A stretch of DNA of 64,000 nt from Pseudoneurospora amorphoporcata (lineage: Eukaryota > Ascomycota > Sordariomycetes > Sordariales > Sordariaceae): positions 29,822 to 93,821 of the forward strand of contig MU859206.1 of the NCBI GenBank assembly GCA_033297205.1. Reading direction: 5' to 3'. Numbering within the stretch: position 1 is the first letter of the stretch; each line of letters starts with the position of its first letter. Below, in pieces: positions 9,315 to 21,340 of the stretch. The position numbers were made by a program, and so were the translations under genes. The notes below the pieces were generated by a model. That model did no database searches and was not told the origin of the DNA. It saw only the letters and a list, made by a program, of their open reading frames with translations.

Positions 9315-10931
9315 ATGTTGTTCTCCAGGTCCATTGCCAGCCGCGCCGGCCTGGCTTCTGCTGTTGCTTCTCGCAGCTGCTGCCGACCAACCTCCTTCGC
9401 CGCAGCCATGCCGCTCAGGGCCAAAGTCCTGTCAGGCCAGCAGGCCCCAGTAAGATGCTCCTTCTGAGAAAAAAAGACCACACACACCATGGACCCCGAG
9501 ACGGACACAGCTAACTCGCGCTCCTCCCAGATCTCGACCCAAGCCGCCGCCGAGTTGTTCAAGCCCGTCGAGGGTGACGAGCCCGAGGATGTCCTCTTCA
9601 ATAGTCTATACAACCTTCGCTCCATCGAGCTCAACCGCCCAGCCAAGTACAACGCCCTCAATGGCTCCATGATCCGCAAGATCGCGCCCCGTCTCCTCGA
9701 ATGGGAACGCTCCGACATGGCCAACGTCATCGTCATCAAGGGTTCCGGAGACAAGGCCTTTTGCGCCGGCGGTGATGTCGCCGCCCTGGCCAAGCTGAAC
9801 GCCGAGGGCCCCGAGGGTATCAAGCAGTCGGTCGACTACTTCGGCCTCGAATACAAGCTCAACCACCTGATTTCCACCTACACCAGGCCCTACGTGGCTA
9901 TCCTCGACGGCGTCACCATGGGAGGTGGTGTTGGTCTCAGCATCCACGCCCCCTTCAGAATCGCCACCGAGCGCACCGTTTTCGCCATGCCCGAGACCAA
10001 GATTGGCTTCTTCCCCGACGTCGGCGCTTCTTTCTTCCTTCCCAGGATGCCTGGCCAGGTCGGCACCTACCTCGGTCTCACCAGCGCCATGCTCCATGGT
10101 GTTCAGGTCTACTACGCCGGCATTGCCACCCACTACCTTCACTCGAGCAGTCTTCCCGCCCTGGAATCCCGCCTTGCCGAGCTTACCCCCCAGGACTACT
10201 GGACCATGGAGCAGCGCCTTGGCGTCATCAACGACACCATCGAGGAATTCTCCACCGGTGTTCCCTACGACGAGAAGATCCAGATTAGCGGCGAGGTTCG
10301 TCTTGCTATCGACCGTTGCTTCAAGCACAACACGATCGATGAGATCATTGCCGCCCTCAAGGAGGAAGCCGCTCAGGGACGCCCGGGCGTTATTGGCTGG
10401 GCTCAGAACACCTTGGAGGAACTCACCCAGCGCTCCCCTACTTCTCTCCATGTTACGCTGCGTCAGATGCGCCTCGGCAAGACTTGGGACATTGCCAACG
10501 CCTTCAGACGCGAACACCAGATGGCTGCCAAGTTCATGAAGTCTCACGACTTCAATGAGGGCGTCAAGGCATTGCTCATTGACAAGGAGAAGAACGGGCC
10601 CGCCAAGTGGAAACCGGCTTCGCTGGACGAGATCCCGCCTGGTGCCAACATCACCGAGGACTACTTCACCAACGACCCCAAGCTTCCTAAGCTGAAGCTG
10701 CTCAACGACAGATCCTACACGCAGTATCCCTACAACAAGTTCGGCCTGCCCAACGACCACGACGTCAGGGAGGCCATGGAGAAGGGCAACTTCACCCGGG
10801 AAAAGCTCATCGACCACTTTGTCGAGACCAGGCGCGGCAAGCAGGGTGTTCGGGAAGTCGTTTCCGACGTCCTGGATCGCAGGGCCATGCGGAACACGGG
10901 TATTGACAATGTCCAATGGAAGAAGGAATAG
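9315..10931 (+). CDS. 3-hydroxyisobutyryl-CoA hydrolase, mitochondrial
   Basis: The enzyme hydrolyses 3-hydroxyisobutyryl-CoA in valine catabolism and belongs to the crotonase fold. Exons are 9315-9449 and 9531-10931, with an 81-nt intron (GTAAGA donor, CCCAG acceptor, phase 0), giving 511 residues, close to yeast Ehd3. Exon 1 encodes a basic, Ser/Ala/Arg-rich N-terminus without acidic residues (MLFSRSIASRAGLASAVASR), as expected for a mitochondrial presequence. The crotonase core shows the oxyanion-hole loop around FCAGGDVAAL (about 125-134), then GVTMGGGVGLSIH and PETKIGFFPDVG (about 199-210). The latter has the glutamate and aspartate that distinguish hydrolases of this family from hydratases. 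The C-terminal extension to WKKE fits the hydrolase group. A second role tied to mitoribosomes has been proposed for the yeast relative and cannot be judged here. Confidence 0.93.
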
Positions 10932-11636
10932 AAAGGACATAGACGCTAAGAAGTGGTCGGAGAAATGCTCCTTGTACGATAATCCACCGTGTTGATGATG
11001 ATGACGATTGCCCCCATCCCGCCAGGCTACCTTGCTGTATCAGTTGGCCATTTTTCGCTTCTGCGTCGTGGATTTCCCGGATATGTAAAACGAAGGTCCA
11101 CTCAGCGTTACTCTTACGGATGGCCATCGGAATCCGATTATATCTTTCCTAGCATGTGCTGTGAAAGACCTCACACCAGACTGCGCCCAGAGACTGCCCG
11201 GACTGTCCTTCACACCACCTGCCTAGGTATTACAGCGGCATTATACATCTGAGGATTTGCCAGTTTTGCTTACAGCCAAGCCAACCGACCTTCTTCGTCC
11301 TGAGAGCTGCCCGACTTCTTTCATACTGTACATCTCACAAAAGCGGTTTAGCTTTCAAAAAAAAAAATCTCACTCTGCCACAACATCGCTAATTTCAATT
11401 GTAGACGCCTTGGAATACCCTTGCGGAATCTGTATTCGATGCTGCCTCGGATGCTTGCCGGTTAGCCGTCCACACCGCTGGGATTCTGGTATAGTTCGCT
11501 TCTTTGGGCGGTGACCCACCAAAAGGATAGGGGATGTGGTGGAAAAGATATAGATCTTTGCATCGGCGCCCCGAGCCCTGTCGTACCCCCTTAACTATCT
11601 CCTACCTGACAAGACATCTCCCCAGTACGAACCAAG
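10932..11636. other. Intergenic region
   Basis: This region holds the 3' flank of the hydrolase gene and the 5' flank of the next gene. Only short open frames are present and none resembles a known protein. Confidence 0.45.
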
Positions 11637-12686
11637 ATGACCGGCACACCTCCGACCGTGACGCTCACTACTCTTTTTGTCCCCAACCCGACATGTTATA
11701 CACCGGGGCATTTGAGTCAAATAAACGATCCTGCTTCATGCTATACTAGCCAGGGAACCGTCACCTGCCAACGGGCAACTCATGGCCCTGGGCACGAACG
11801 AAAGGAGACGTCGGGCACCGGTTGTTTCCCGGATCAACTTCAGACCGCCCTCACGGAGTGCCCTCAAGGCCACACCTCGGCAGCTCACACATATCACATT
11901 TATTCGCGGTTGGAAACCAAGTCCGCTGCTGCAACAGTAACATTTTGCTGTCCAACGTGAGAAGAAACCTCTTTCGCGTTGTGAGAGCAAGCAACAAGCA
12001 AGCAATAGAAGAGTATACACTAGCCGAGGCGTGGTGGTTGCGAATAGCCAATATGACTTCTTCTCCGACCTGATGCGAAAGATTCCCCGGCTCCAGCCAG
12101 ACGGGAGCATCAAGTGGTCTGAGGCTATGGTTCCTTCCACGATCACGACCTTTGCTTCGCCACTTCTGTCAAGCAGTTCAGTGGTGGTACCGACCATCCG
12201 GTAATAGTGACACTGGCGCAGATCCCAGCCTTGGGGGATCTCAGTCTTGAGGAGGGTGCAGCGGTCACGGTCGGACTTGAGTACGCAAGCAGACTCACCG
12301 ACAGTGCCGAAGAGGTCACGGCGGCATGGGACTACGAAAATGGAGTGCTTGTCGCGCACCCGCAACAAATCCGCAAATACGCCCACGGCAACGTAACCTA
12401 CTGGGGCCAGTACTATTATGATAATAGATTTGGCCCAAGTGATTTGCCGGCGTCGCGGACGGGGGCCGCCGCCATGGCTACAGCCACGGCCACAGCTGCG
12501 GAAGGGTTGGTGGCAGGCACCGACGAGAAGGATGGCGATAGTAGCAATGCTTTGGCTACGTCCCCGGAGGCTGTGCCTTCATCCTCTTCTACCAGTGCCG
12601 GGCATCAGGGTCTGAAGCTCAGCGGCATGCTGTGTGCTTCAGTCATGGGTCTTGGACTTTTCCTCAGTGGTTCCGGCCTCTGGTAG
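11637..12686 (+). CDS. Cys-rich fungal surface-type protein, exon structure unresolved
   Basis: Exon 1 (11637-11956) encodes MTGTPPTVTLTTLFVPNPTC and a Cys-bearing region ending in TVTFCCP. A 91-nt GTGAGA/AATAG intron (11957-12047, phase 2) joins it to a frame reading TQYDFFSDLMRKIPR and on through PSTITTFASPLL. This resembles a family of Ser/Thr/Cys-rich fungal proteins that lack an N-terminal signal peptide. That frame stops at 12202. A different frame, open from about 12123, carries an acidic region (SLEEGAAVTVGLEY), an Ala/Thr/Ser-rich linker and a hydrophobic C-terminus (LCASVMGLGLFLSGSGLW) like a membrane or GPI-attachment tail. I could not connect the two with a convincing intron. Either an unusual splice or a frameshift lies between about 12120 and 12245. 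The gene is convergent with the ABCC relic. Confidence 0.5.
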
Positions 12687-12939
12687 GTAAACAACCATGA
12701 TATCAAACTTATAATTCTCTACCTAAACCCTGGACTTGATACAATTTATTCAATTCAAAACAAACTGAATCAGTCTTTCATCCCGTTGGGGTCAATTAGG
12801 CATCATTCCTGTTCCCCTGATAAAAGGCCCCTGTACAACTCCCCAAAAACACACCCACTGCCACTCCCTTCCCCCTCATCTTCACCTTCTCCCGGATCCT
12901 CACCCTGACCCCGACCTCGTCTTTTTAAAGCCCCCTCAA

Positions 12940-15900
12940 TCAAACCCCAAACCCCCACCCCCCCCCCCCGGGCCCACCTGGCGCCCCAAACTCAACCATC
13001 TCCCCGCCGTTCAACACCGCCACCAGATCAAACCATTCAATATATGTCAACCGATGCACCACGCTGATAACCGTATGCTCCTCGAACTCCCTTTCAATAA
13101 CCTCCTGCATCACTGCTTCCGTTTTCTCGTCGACACTACTCGTCGCCTCATCCAGCACCAAGATTTTGGTCTTGTCCTTCATCAGCAACGCCCTCGCCAG
13201 CGCCAGCAGCTGCAGCTCACCCACCGACCATTCGGACGTGATCAGTTCGCTGTCGAGCGTCTTCCCGTTGGCGGTCACGCGACCGGGCCAGAGGGTCACG
13301 AGTCGGAGGGCGGATTCCATTTTTGCTCTTGCTGCTTCGGTGAGAGGAAGATGGGAGGGTGAGAGGTAGGAGAAGGGGTCGAGGTTGAAGGCCAAGCTGG
13401 TGTTAGGGATGAAAAAGGGGTCCTGGGGGATCACGTTGAATATTGGGGATTTGTGGGGTCGGGGGGTGGTGGAGAGGTTGAGGGCGTCGATGGTTATGGA
13501 CCCCGAAGAGAGCGGGATCATGCGTAGCAGGGAGAGAAGGAAAGTGGTTTTCCTGAGCCGGAGGGACCGATAACTGCTAGCTTGGAGCCGGCGGGGATGG
13601 TGAGGGTGAGGTTTCTGAGGGCTGGTGCGGGGCCGCTTCCGGTGTTGGAGTTGGGAGGAGGTGGCGGGGCTAGATGGGTCATGTTAGTTTCCAGGTTTGT
13701 TTACTTTATTCAGGGGTCACATCAGGAAGGAGCAGGGGCTGGACAACATACCCGTAACTGGCACAGATCTTCTCGATCTTGATCTCACCCCTGGAAGGCC
13801 ATCCCTCCAGTCTTTCATCTCCATCTCCCCCCATTGTCATTGTCATTGTCATAACTCGCGGCCGGATCCTCTTCCTTCGGCGTCGTCCTAACAAAGTCCC
13901 TCACCCTAGCCACCGCCCCAATTGACGTCTCCAACCTCGTCCACGCCTGCAACGTCTGCACGATCAACTCGTTGAAAGTCATCACCAAAACCAAGCTCAC
14001 ACCAAGTACCCCCGCGCTCACTGCCGTCTTCTTATCTAAAGGTCCCTTCTCCGGATCCGGTGCGACACCCACAGCAACACCCACCAACACAACCGCCATC
14101 CCGCCCACCACCAAGTCCAGCACCAGCGCCAACCACTGCTGGATACAAGCCAGCATATAAAACGGCTTCTGCGCCTCATCCACCATTTTTGCGAGTCTTT
14201 TATTCCATCTCTCACCCCAACCAAACGCGCGAATGGTAACCACGCCTCCACTCATCACGGTCTCGAGAAAGTGCTTGTAAACAGGCGCTTTGGCTTCGAT
14301 GTCTAGCAGACGCAGCTGGCGCGACGAGCGGAGGTAGTACTTCTGCACCAGGAAGAGGGTGATGGCGAGTAGTGGAATGGTGGCGGCGAGGTATTTCCCC
14401 AGGACACAAAGGATGATGAGCTGCACCAGGGCGTAGGAACCGGCAGACGTAAACATGATGGCTTGGATGGGCAGGGTCATGTCTATTAGGTCCATGTCTT
14501 GGGAGAAGCGGTTGGTTATTGTGCCGGTGTCTTCACTTGTGTTTTCGCTGTTGTCGTTTCCTAAAAAAAAAATGAGTCTGTGGCTGATGATGTTGATCAA
14601 AAAGACGAAGCACTCGCCTACGGCACCGCTTTGGGCGAGCACAACGAGAAGCGTGTAGATGCCCAGGTAGTAACCTAGATTCGGGTTTGGGTCGGGGTTG
14701 GAGGCCGAGGGAGTGCTGGCGGAGCTCCAAGTGGATATCCAGATGGTCATGTAGTTGGATGTGATGGCGCCCAGGATGGTGAAGAAGGCCCAGAGGGAGA
14801 GGCTGAGGGCGCCGGCGCTGCAGGCGTAGTAGGAGTAGACGGACCAGCTGCCCTGGCGACGCTCGAGGTTGGGTGGCTTGGCTGGTTGTTGTTGTTGGGG
14901 AGTGTTGTTGTGGCCGGGGTTTTGCTGTCCCTTGTTGGTGCTGCTTCATCTGTTGTAGACTTCTGCTCTTCCCCAGACTCAATGGTATCGTCGTCGGTCA
15001 TGACCATTAGTTTGAGGTCTCCTCGCGATTGGATCTCGCTGTATGGGCCAATGTCTGCGATTCTGCCGCTTTTGAGGACGATTATCTCGTCCATGTAGGG
15101 GAGAAGGCGCTCTAGAAAAACACAGTTACTGACCGAGATCATGACAGTGTAGGTGAGGAGGAGACTTACTGTTATGAGTGGCAAGTATAACCGAAACACC
15201 CGCCTTACGAAGATGACCCTGCCTGCTAAACAACCTCGTAGTAATCTCCTTAGCAGTCGCATGATCCAAGCCACTCATCACATCATCGAGGATAACGACT
15301 GGAGCACGAGAGTATACCGCTCTGGCGAGGGACACTCTCTGCCGCTGCCCTCCGCTCAACGACGAGCCATTCGTTCCGGCGACCGTTTGGTCACCCGCTA
15401 CCATACCCTCAAGATCACGCTGAAGTCCACACGACAGGATACACGAATCGTACCATTTCCGGTCGATCTCATAGTGCTCGCTGCCGCCGGTGATGTTGCG
15501 ACGGATGGTGTCGTTCACGAGCCAGGCTGCTTGTGGGCAGTAAGCTGCGCTGGAAAAGTTCGTGGCAACACATCCTCGCTTGACGGTCGTCTCTCCCACC
15601 AAGCTCTCCAGAAGTGTGGATTTACCTGACCCAACAGGGCCAATGATCGCCGTGAACCCCGGCTTGATAGTCAAGTTCATGTCTTGCAATACCGATTCGG
15701 TGGCATCGTGTTCCTGATGCTGTATCAGGGACCAACGGTCTCGAGCCCAACACGCTCCTTAGCTCTGTGCCACTCTCGAAAGAGACTCCCGCCGACCGTC
15801 CGCTATCTTCAACAGAGGATAGATCAGATTGTTCCAGCTCCTGCTTGGTTAGATATGTTTCGATACGGCCAAAACATGCTACAGCCTGCATGGCAGCCGG

Positions 15901-18132
15901 GTAAGCCTGGCAGAACATAAATAAAGGGGTCGTCAACAGGTTGATGAGCGATAGAGAGGCGAAAGTTTGTGCAGCTAGGAGGTTTTGGTCTTTCTTCATT
16001 GCTGACATGATGCCGTAGACGACGAAAGTCGCGTAAGGGGCGACGCCATTTGCTGGTGCGTTGGCTATGTATGCGTTAGCTTTGTTGTCCAGGTCCTATC
16101 TCCGGGTAGAAGTTGGGACGTTGACTTACAGACTTGGATGTTCCAAACCAAATACTTGCGGAACTTCTCTGAAGTTTTGATCTCGGCTCTGCGTAGGCTT
16201 TCGATGATGTTGCCGAGTACACCGGTAGGTCCCAGCATCTTGACGGCTTTCATGTCACCGAGCATGTTGGCCGTGACGGCGACTCGCTTCTGGACTCGCT
16301 CGTTCCATGCCGCTTGTGCAGGCCCGGTGCCTGCTCCGATGAAGGATGCCCCGACGACGCATACTGGGAAAGGTTAAAGCAAACATCAGCTTATGAAGCC
16401 TTTGGTAAAAAGGAGCAGCGTACACTAGTGTGGATGTCAATGTGCAGAGCCGAAACAGATCAGAAAGCTTAACTTGCTCAAGCAGATCACCAGGGGAACG
16501 ATAGCAGCATATGACACCTGGCGAGCCAACAGCCAGATAGCAATACCAACGCCCGGTATCGATGCCCATAGCTCATGAACATTCTTGTGCTCGTAACGAT
16601 GCGTTCCACATCCGTTCCCATCAGAGTGACTGCAGCAGAGTCCTTGACGTCAACGGCCCGAAGAGCAGTGGTATGCTGATACACCATGGCAATAAGCCCC
16701 GACCGGATTCGAGCAATCATCCGATTCTGCTGTCGCCAGTATATCGCCCGTGAAACCTACACACATCAACAATCGTCAGCATATCAACCCGGTCAGGAAT
16801 AACGGCAGCCAAGACTCCACTCACGGCAATACCAATATACAACAACACAAACCCGCCCACTAATGCTCTCCCATAATAAGCCGGCTGAGGCGCCTCAGCA
16901 GTTTCTCCTTCGTCAGCCTCCTTCCACTCCCTCGAAGCCAAGTACCCAACAATCGCCTCAATCAAGAACGGCTGACAGAGACTAAACCCCAAAAGCGCCA
17001 ACCTCGGCACCACAGCTGACCAAAAAGGCCATTTATTCGCCTCGTACGCCGCACGGATCAAGATCCACCCCGTCCTCTTTTCCTCGTCCTCTTTCCCTTC
17101 CCCCTTCTTCTCTTGCTTCCCACCGCTCCCACTGGCCCCATCCTTTTCTCGTAGCCGCCGTGCCTGTAGCTGTAACCTCCGGAAGGCCGCCTCCATCCGA
17201 CCCCCACTACTCTCAACCCGCAGTTCCCCATCCACGCCGGGAATATCCCCCATGCCCAAAATCTTCTTGTACCCGACCTGAAAGAAGGGTAACAACCAGA
17301 CAAAGAAACCTCTACTCCAAAACCCGGCTGTCTGCTCTTTGGTGACGACGACATGTTTGTATCGCGGCTGGAGCAAGGTGAACTTGCCGAGGGACTCGGT
17401 TATGGCGACGAGGGTGGTTAAACTGCAGATGAGGGTCCAGAGGATTTGGAGGGCGACTAGGTGGTAGGGAACGACAGTGGATGATGGGGTGGATTGGGAG
17501 GAATGCCCCTGCTGAGGAAGTACAAATAGGGTGCGAAGGCGCGGGATGAAGAGGATGGTGGAGGCGGAGAAGTAGATGACCAAAAGGTCGGAGGGGTGGA
17601 TGGTGCGTTGGTCTTCGAGGAGGGAGAGAAGGGCAGAAGAGAGGAGGGCGATGGTGGTTAGGATTGTGACGGGGAGGGAGAGGACGGTTTGGATGGATGA
17701 TTTGGTGGTGTAGATGGTGTTGAGGAGGTGGAGGGTGAAGAGGGCTGAGAGGAGTGTCTGATTGAGTGTGTTGTGTTAGCTGTCTGTGATTTCTAACTGA
17801 CTATGTTTGTGGTGGTGGTGGTGAAGGACATAACTTACCAGCTTTCCAACAGCCAACCGCCTTGAATTGAGTTTAACTGGACTCTTCCATAACGACCACA
17901 GTCGCCCTGGTACAAAAAGGAGGAATAGAGCAGCTGGAAGAAGCATGAAGAAGCCATCTTCAAAGAGCAAGGTGAAGTCAAACTCTCGACATGCTACATC
18001 GACCTGGGGACCGAACTGTTTGTCGGCCTCAAGTCCGGATATACATAAGGCATCGCCGGGCAGTGATGTTGATACTATGATGTCCGTCTGTGCCTCTCTA
18101 TGTTGACGTTGACGATGAGGATGCGGATGCCT
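12940..18132 (-). pseudogene. ABCC (MRP-type) transporter, multiply frameshifted relic
   Basis: This is an ABCC/MRP-type exporter: an N-terminal membrane domain (from ACREFDFTLLFEDG), TMD1, NBD1, TMD2 and NBD2. NBD1 looks intact, with GPVGSGKST, SLSGGQRQR and VILDDVMSGLD (exon about 15170-15700). Clear introns are 17758-17838, 16757-16824, 16065-16129 and 15112-15169, plus a GC-AG candidate at 16364-16477. Conserved blocks fall in different frames. One frame break lies before HELWAS (about 16580). Others lie before the NBD1 strand (about 15742), in the CAA-rich linker (14885-14945), in a run of six C (13827-13832) and inside the NBD2 Walker A (13548-13551). About 20 residues expected after NIISH in TMD2 are missing or replaced. 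NBD2 has WSVGE in place of the usual signature. No in-frame ATG was found after the stop at 18133-18135. Sequencing error is the main alternative. Confidence 0.75.
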
Positions 18133-18953
18133 TCATTTTCGCTGTTGCCTTCTTCAGGACATATCTTCCTTATACGTTACTCAACCTACATATCAGGAGT
18201 ACGAATCATGATACTTACACTGAGTTAATAGGTATGCGTAAGCCGCTACCCCATGCCCACCCCCCCGGCACGGGAAGGATGGCAGCGCTTGCGCTTGCGC
18301 GGCCAACAACTCTATGCTGATCCGGATTAGGAAGGTGAATGTAACCTTAGCCGAATCACCGCCGTTTTTTTTTTCTTTTTTTACATATCCTGAGTATAAC
18401 GCCTACGCGTTCTGGGTCTGTAAGTACGTAGCTGTCCGCGTAAGCCCGTTCTGGCCTCTCGGTTAATTTGCTAATGTTTTTCTTCTTTTGTTTATGTAGT
18501 AAACTTTTGTTACTTCACATGTCAAACCCCTCGAAGGTTTGTTGACATATGCAGCTTTGATCCCAACCTTGGGCGGAATGACTCGAGGACTCGTCAGCAT
18601 AGGTAACCAGGGTTTGAAGAAGCAGTCATTTCGAACCCACCGCATGGACTTTAGAAAAGACCACTGAATAGCCGTGAATGGTGTTACCGCCGACTAGAAG
18701 TCAGTATGTTCCTTAGAGGTTTGGTTTGATCACATCCACAGAAATCTACCGCAACAATATCACACCCGATCTGCTAACCAGCTCAGAACAACAATTGTTG
18801 TAGTCATGTCGTTGTAGTCATGTCCTAATCTTTATGAAACTAAATCTGAAGACCCTGGTCCCAAAATTGTGCGTGTACCCAAAAGCAAAGAAACCCAAAC
18901 CCAGAATGAAAGTTGTTCAAACGAATAAAAGAAACAGAGGAAGTTTGCTTTGC
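18133..18953. other. Intergenic region
   Basis: This lies between the 5' end of the ABCC relic and the 3' end of the small GPI-type gene. It has a T-rich run at 18363-18382. No gene or RNA is recognised. If the transporter has a first exon with an ATG, it would lie in the left part. Confidence 0.4.
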
Positions 18954-19592
18954 CTAAGCAAAGTTAAACAACGCCAACGCGGCGCCAACCAACAATCCCA
19001 CACTCGTCTTCAAGCTCATCGTCCTGGCGGGTGGTGCACCAGCAGTCTGAATGGGCATCTGCCCACCAGTCTGGCTGGGCATCGTAACCACAACACTAGT
19101 CATCGTCAGCTGAGGGCCCGGCCTGGGGCAGGTACCACACCGGTTGGACCAGCAGGTCCTCCATTAGCCCGCACAGTGAAGGTCTGGGTGGGCCCTCCAT
19201 GGCAAGCGTTGCAATCAGTGACGGTAGTGACGACGAAGCCGGGGGGAACTACGCCCGTAGGCTGGGTCCACGAGTCCCGGTCGCCGGTGCACTCCTCGGT
19301 GACGGTATAGGTGGCGTGGCAAGGGCCCGGGCCGTGGTGGCAGGGAGAAGGTAGGGTGACGCAGTATTCGGTGGTGAAGACGGGGGCAGCGGTTTGGGTT
19401 TCCATGGGCATGTCGGCGTCGCAGGACCAGAAGGTGGCGGAGGTGAGAGAGCCGTGGGAGGCGGCGGCTGGAGCGGCGGACATGACAGCCGCGGCTGCTG
19501 ATACGGGAGCGCCCGAGGAGCTGTGGTGATGTGTGTTAGTGACCGGGTGGGTTTCTTGGTGTTGTGAGGGCGAGTGGGTTGACTTACTTCAT
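18954..19592 (-). CDS. Small Cys/Thr-rich GPI-type cell-surface protein
   Basis: Proposed exons on the minus strand are 19588-19592 (ATGAA only), 19175-19520 and 18954-19109. Intron 1 has a GTAAGT donor and CACAG acceptor. Intron 2 is 65 nt, with a GTGCGG donor and CTCAG acceptor. The mature region is Cys- and Thr-rich (FWSCDADMPMETQ, TEYCVTLPSPCHHGPGPC, VTEECTG, TTVTDCNACHGG), a pattern of disulphide-bonded fungal wall proteins. After intron 2 the frame gives a Thr/Pro/Gln linker and a hydrophobic end SVGLLVGAALALFNFA, which looks like a GPI-attachment signal. If intron 2 is not removed, the protein stops early (VVPAPGRALS) and lacks this tail. The N-terminus is Ala/Ser-rich and only weakly like a signal peptide, so the start is the least certain part. 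The function is unknown. Confidence 0.6.
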
Positions 19593-21340
19593 TTTGTTTG
19601 TGGAAGTGATCAAAGAGATATTTGGGGTTGATATGCAAAAGCTGAGAGGACAGAGAAACAGAAACTTGAGATTATGGGAGACTGTTTGATCGAGGGCTCA
19701 CTGGAGAAACGAGTGACTGGTCGTTGTAGAACGATGGGATGGAGAGAGGGAAAGCAAGAAGGAGGAGTATGGAACGCTCACCATCGCCCAAGGTCTTATA
19801 CCGCAACCACTTGTCGTTATGATCTTGTTCTTCGCTCACTTGAGTGCCATGTGCAGTGTTTACACTCCTTGCTGACCGAGAGCACAGCCCGGAAGCATTT
19901 CTCGCCAGCCATCTCGGCCGCCGGTGGTGGTGGTTGTGGAATGGGAAGACATTGCCCGCATTCCGAACCGGCTGTTAGTGTCTCACTTCCTCAGCTGCTG
20001 CCCAAGCCGGAAGGCCGAACGGATGACGATCGAAGCCATGTGCTCGGCGGATTTGAGAACACGCCCGTACATTTCGTATCGTCATCTGGGAACAATCCAC
20101 GCCATCAGTGGTGAGGTTCCTGAAGAAGACTGAGACCGTGATATTAAGAGCACCGAGCGGTGAATGTGGCTTCGAGTCTGAGGAAGGTCAACGAATCAAT
20201 ATTATCAAAACAAACGCATTTGACAGGATACGCCTGCACGTCATCATGAACAGATATTGGGGCATGCATCGTGAACTCCAAGTCCTGGAGGTTTGTACTC
20301 GGGACAGAAAGTGGTGATCAGATGCACGGACCGCTCGCTTTGGATCGTAGACACCAAAAATCTGCACTCGAGAAACAAACTTCAGCGACAGCAGCAGACA
20401 CGGAATGTCAATGAACATAGACACTCACTGCAATCACATAATGCGAACCAGGCAGTCGGCAGCCAGCTCTTAGCATGTGCGTCATATGCGAAAGTGGTCA
20501 TCAAGTATTACCCCCCAGATCGTATCAGCTTGGACAAGCAGAATAACACTTGGCAAGTGGTGTGGGAATGTCTCCAATCTATCAGCACTTCATCGCCCAT
20601 AGTGGAAAGGGCGTGAAACTTCCTATCAAGGAATATCTATCTCCGAAGCGCGGAGTCCTAAAGAGGACCCCAGGCAACTCGACACCGTTGGTTCTAGTGA
20701 AGGTCGTGGCAGCTTCGTGTATACTTTTTGATCTAAGGAAGAAAAAGAAGAAAAAAGGTGCAAAAGGAGGGCAGCTGAAGGTTCTTTTATACCCTCACTG
20801 TTGGGGGAAGTGCCCCACTGGTCCACACACGGATTTCCTAGTGGGGCTTCTGGGGCTAGACCATTTTTAGGTGGAGTTATGGCTGGTGAGCACAGTGCAG
20901 TGGCTTTCTTGTGGTGGCTCTGCATAGTAGCCCGTGGCTTGCAGAAAGCCAGAAGCTGCACCTGCAGAAGTTGCCTGCCGTCATGCACGGCCACCTGCCT
21001 CCGGCAATGCAATGCAGCCGCGACGCAGCGAGTGGCTCGCTGTCCGTCCTGGCCCTCGTCGGTTTCATCAGAGAATCGACGAGAACCTCGACGATCCAGT
21101 TGCAAACCCCATCCATAGCTGAACAAATACAACTCTTTACAATCATCCTTCGTCCATCCATATCTGTATGACGTACGCGACCGAAGTCCGTCTACGAATC
21201 AATCACCCACCATCCAATTCGCGACACAGCGCATATCCAAATTGCGACCGGGAACTCCCAACTTCCCACAGTACCATTACAACGGCCCACCTTCGATCCA
21301 CGCGCGCGCGCGACGTGCGCCCGTCTTCGGCCTCACAACG
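19593..21340. other. Intergenic region, divergent flanks
   Basis: These 1.75 kb lie upstream of both the small GPI-type gene and FAM32A. There are several short overlapping open frames and a purine-rich run near 20740-20765. A CG-rich alternation, (CG)n, lies near 21300-21314 just before the FAM32A start. I see no recognisable gene. Confidence 0.4.

Noticed and set aside
9606..10940. Minus-strand open frame of 444 codons opposite the hydrolase gene
   Set aside because: It mirrors the coding strand because C-ending codons leave few stops on the other strand. It has no recognisable domain, and the plus-strand gene is certain.
11736..12386. Minus-strand open frame of 216 codons over the surface-type gene
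   Set aside because: It has no recognisable domain. The plus strand has a well-fitting splice junction and Cys-rich family-like sequence.
20626..21171. Several overlapping short frames upstream of FAM32A
   Set aside because: They lie in five frames at once, with no protein-like motif, as expected by chance in a promoter region.
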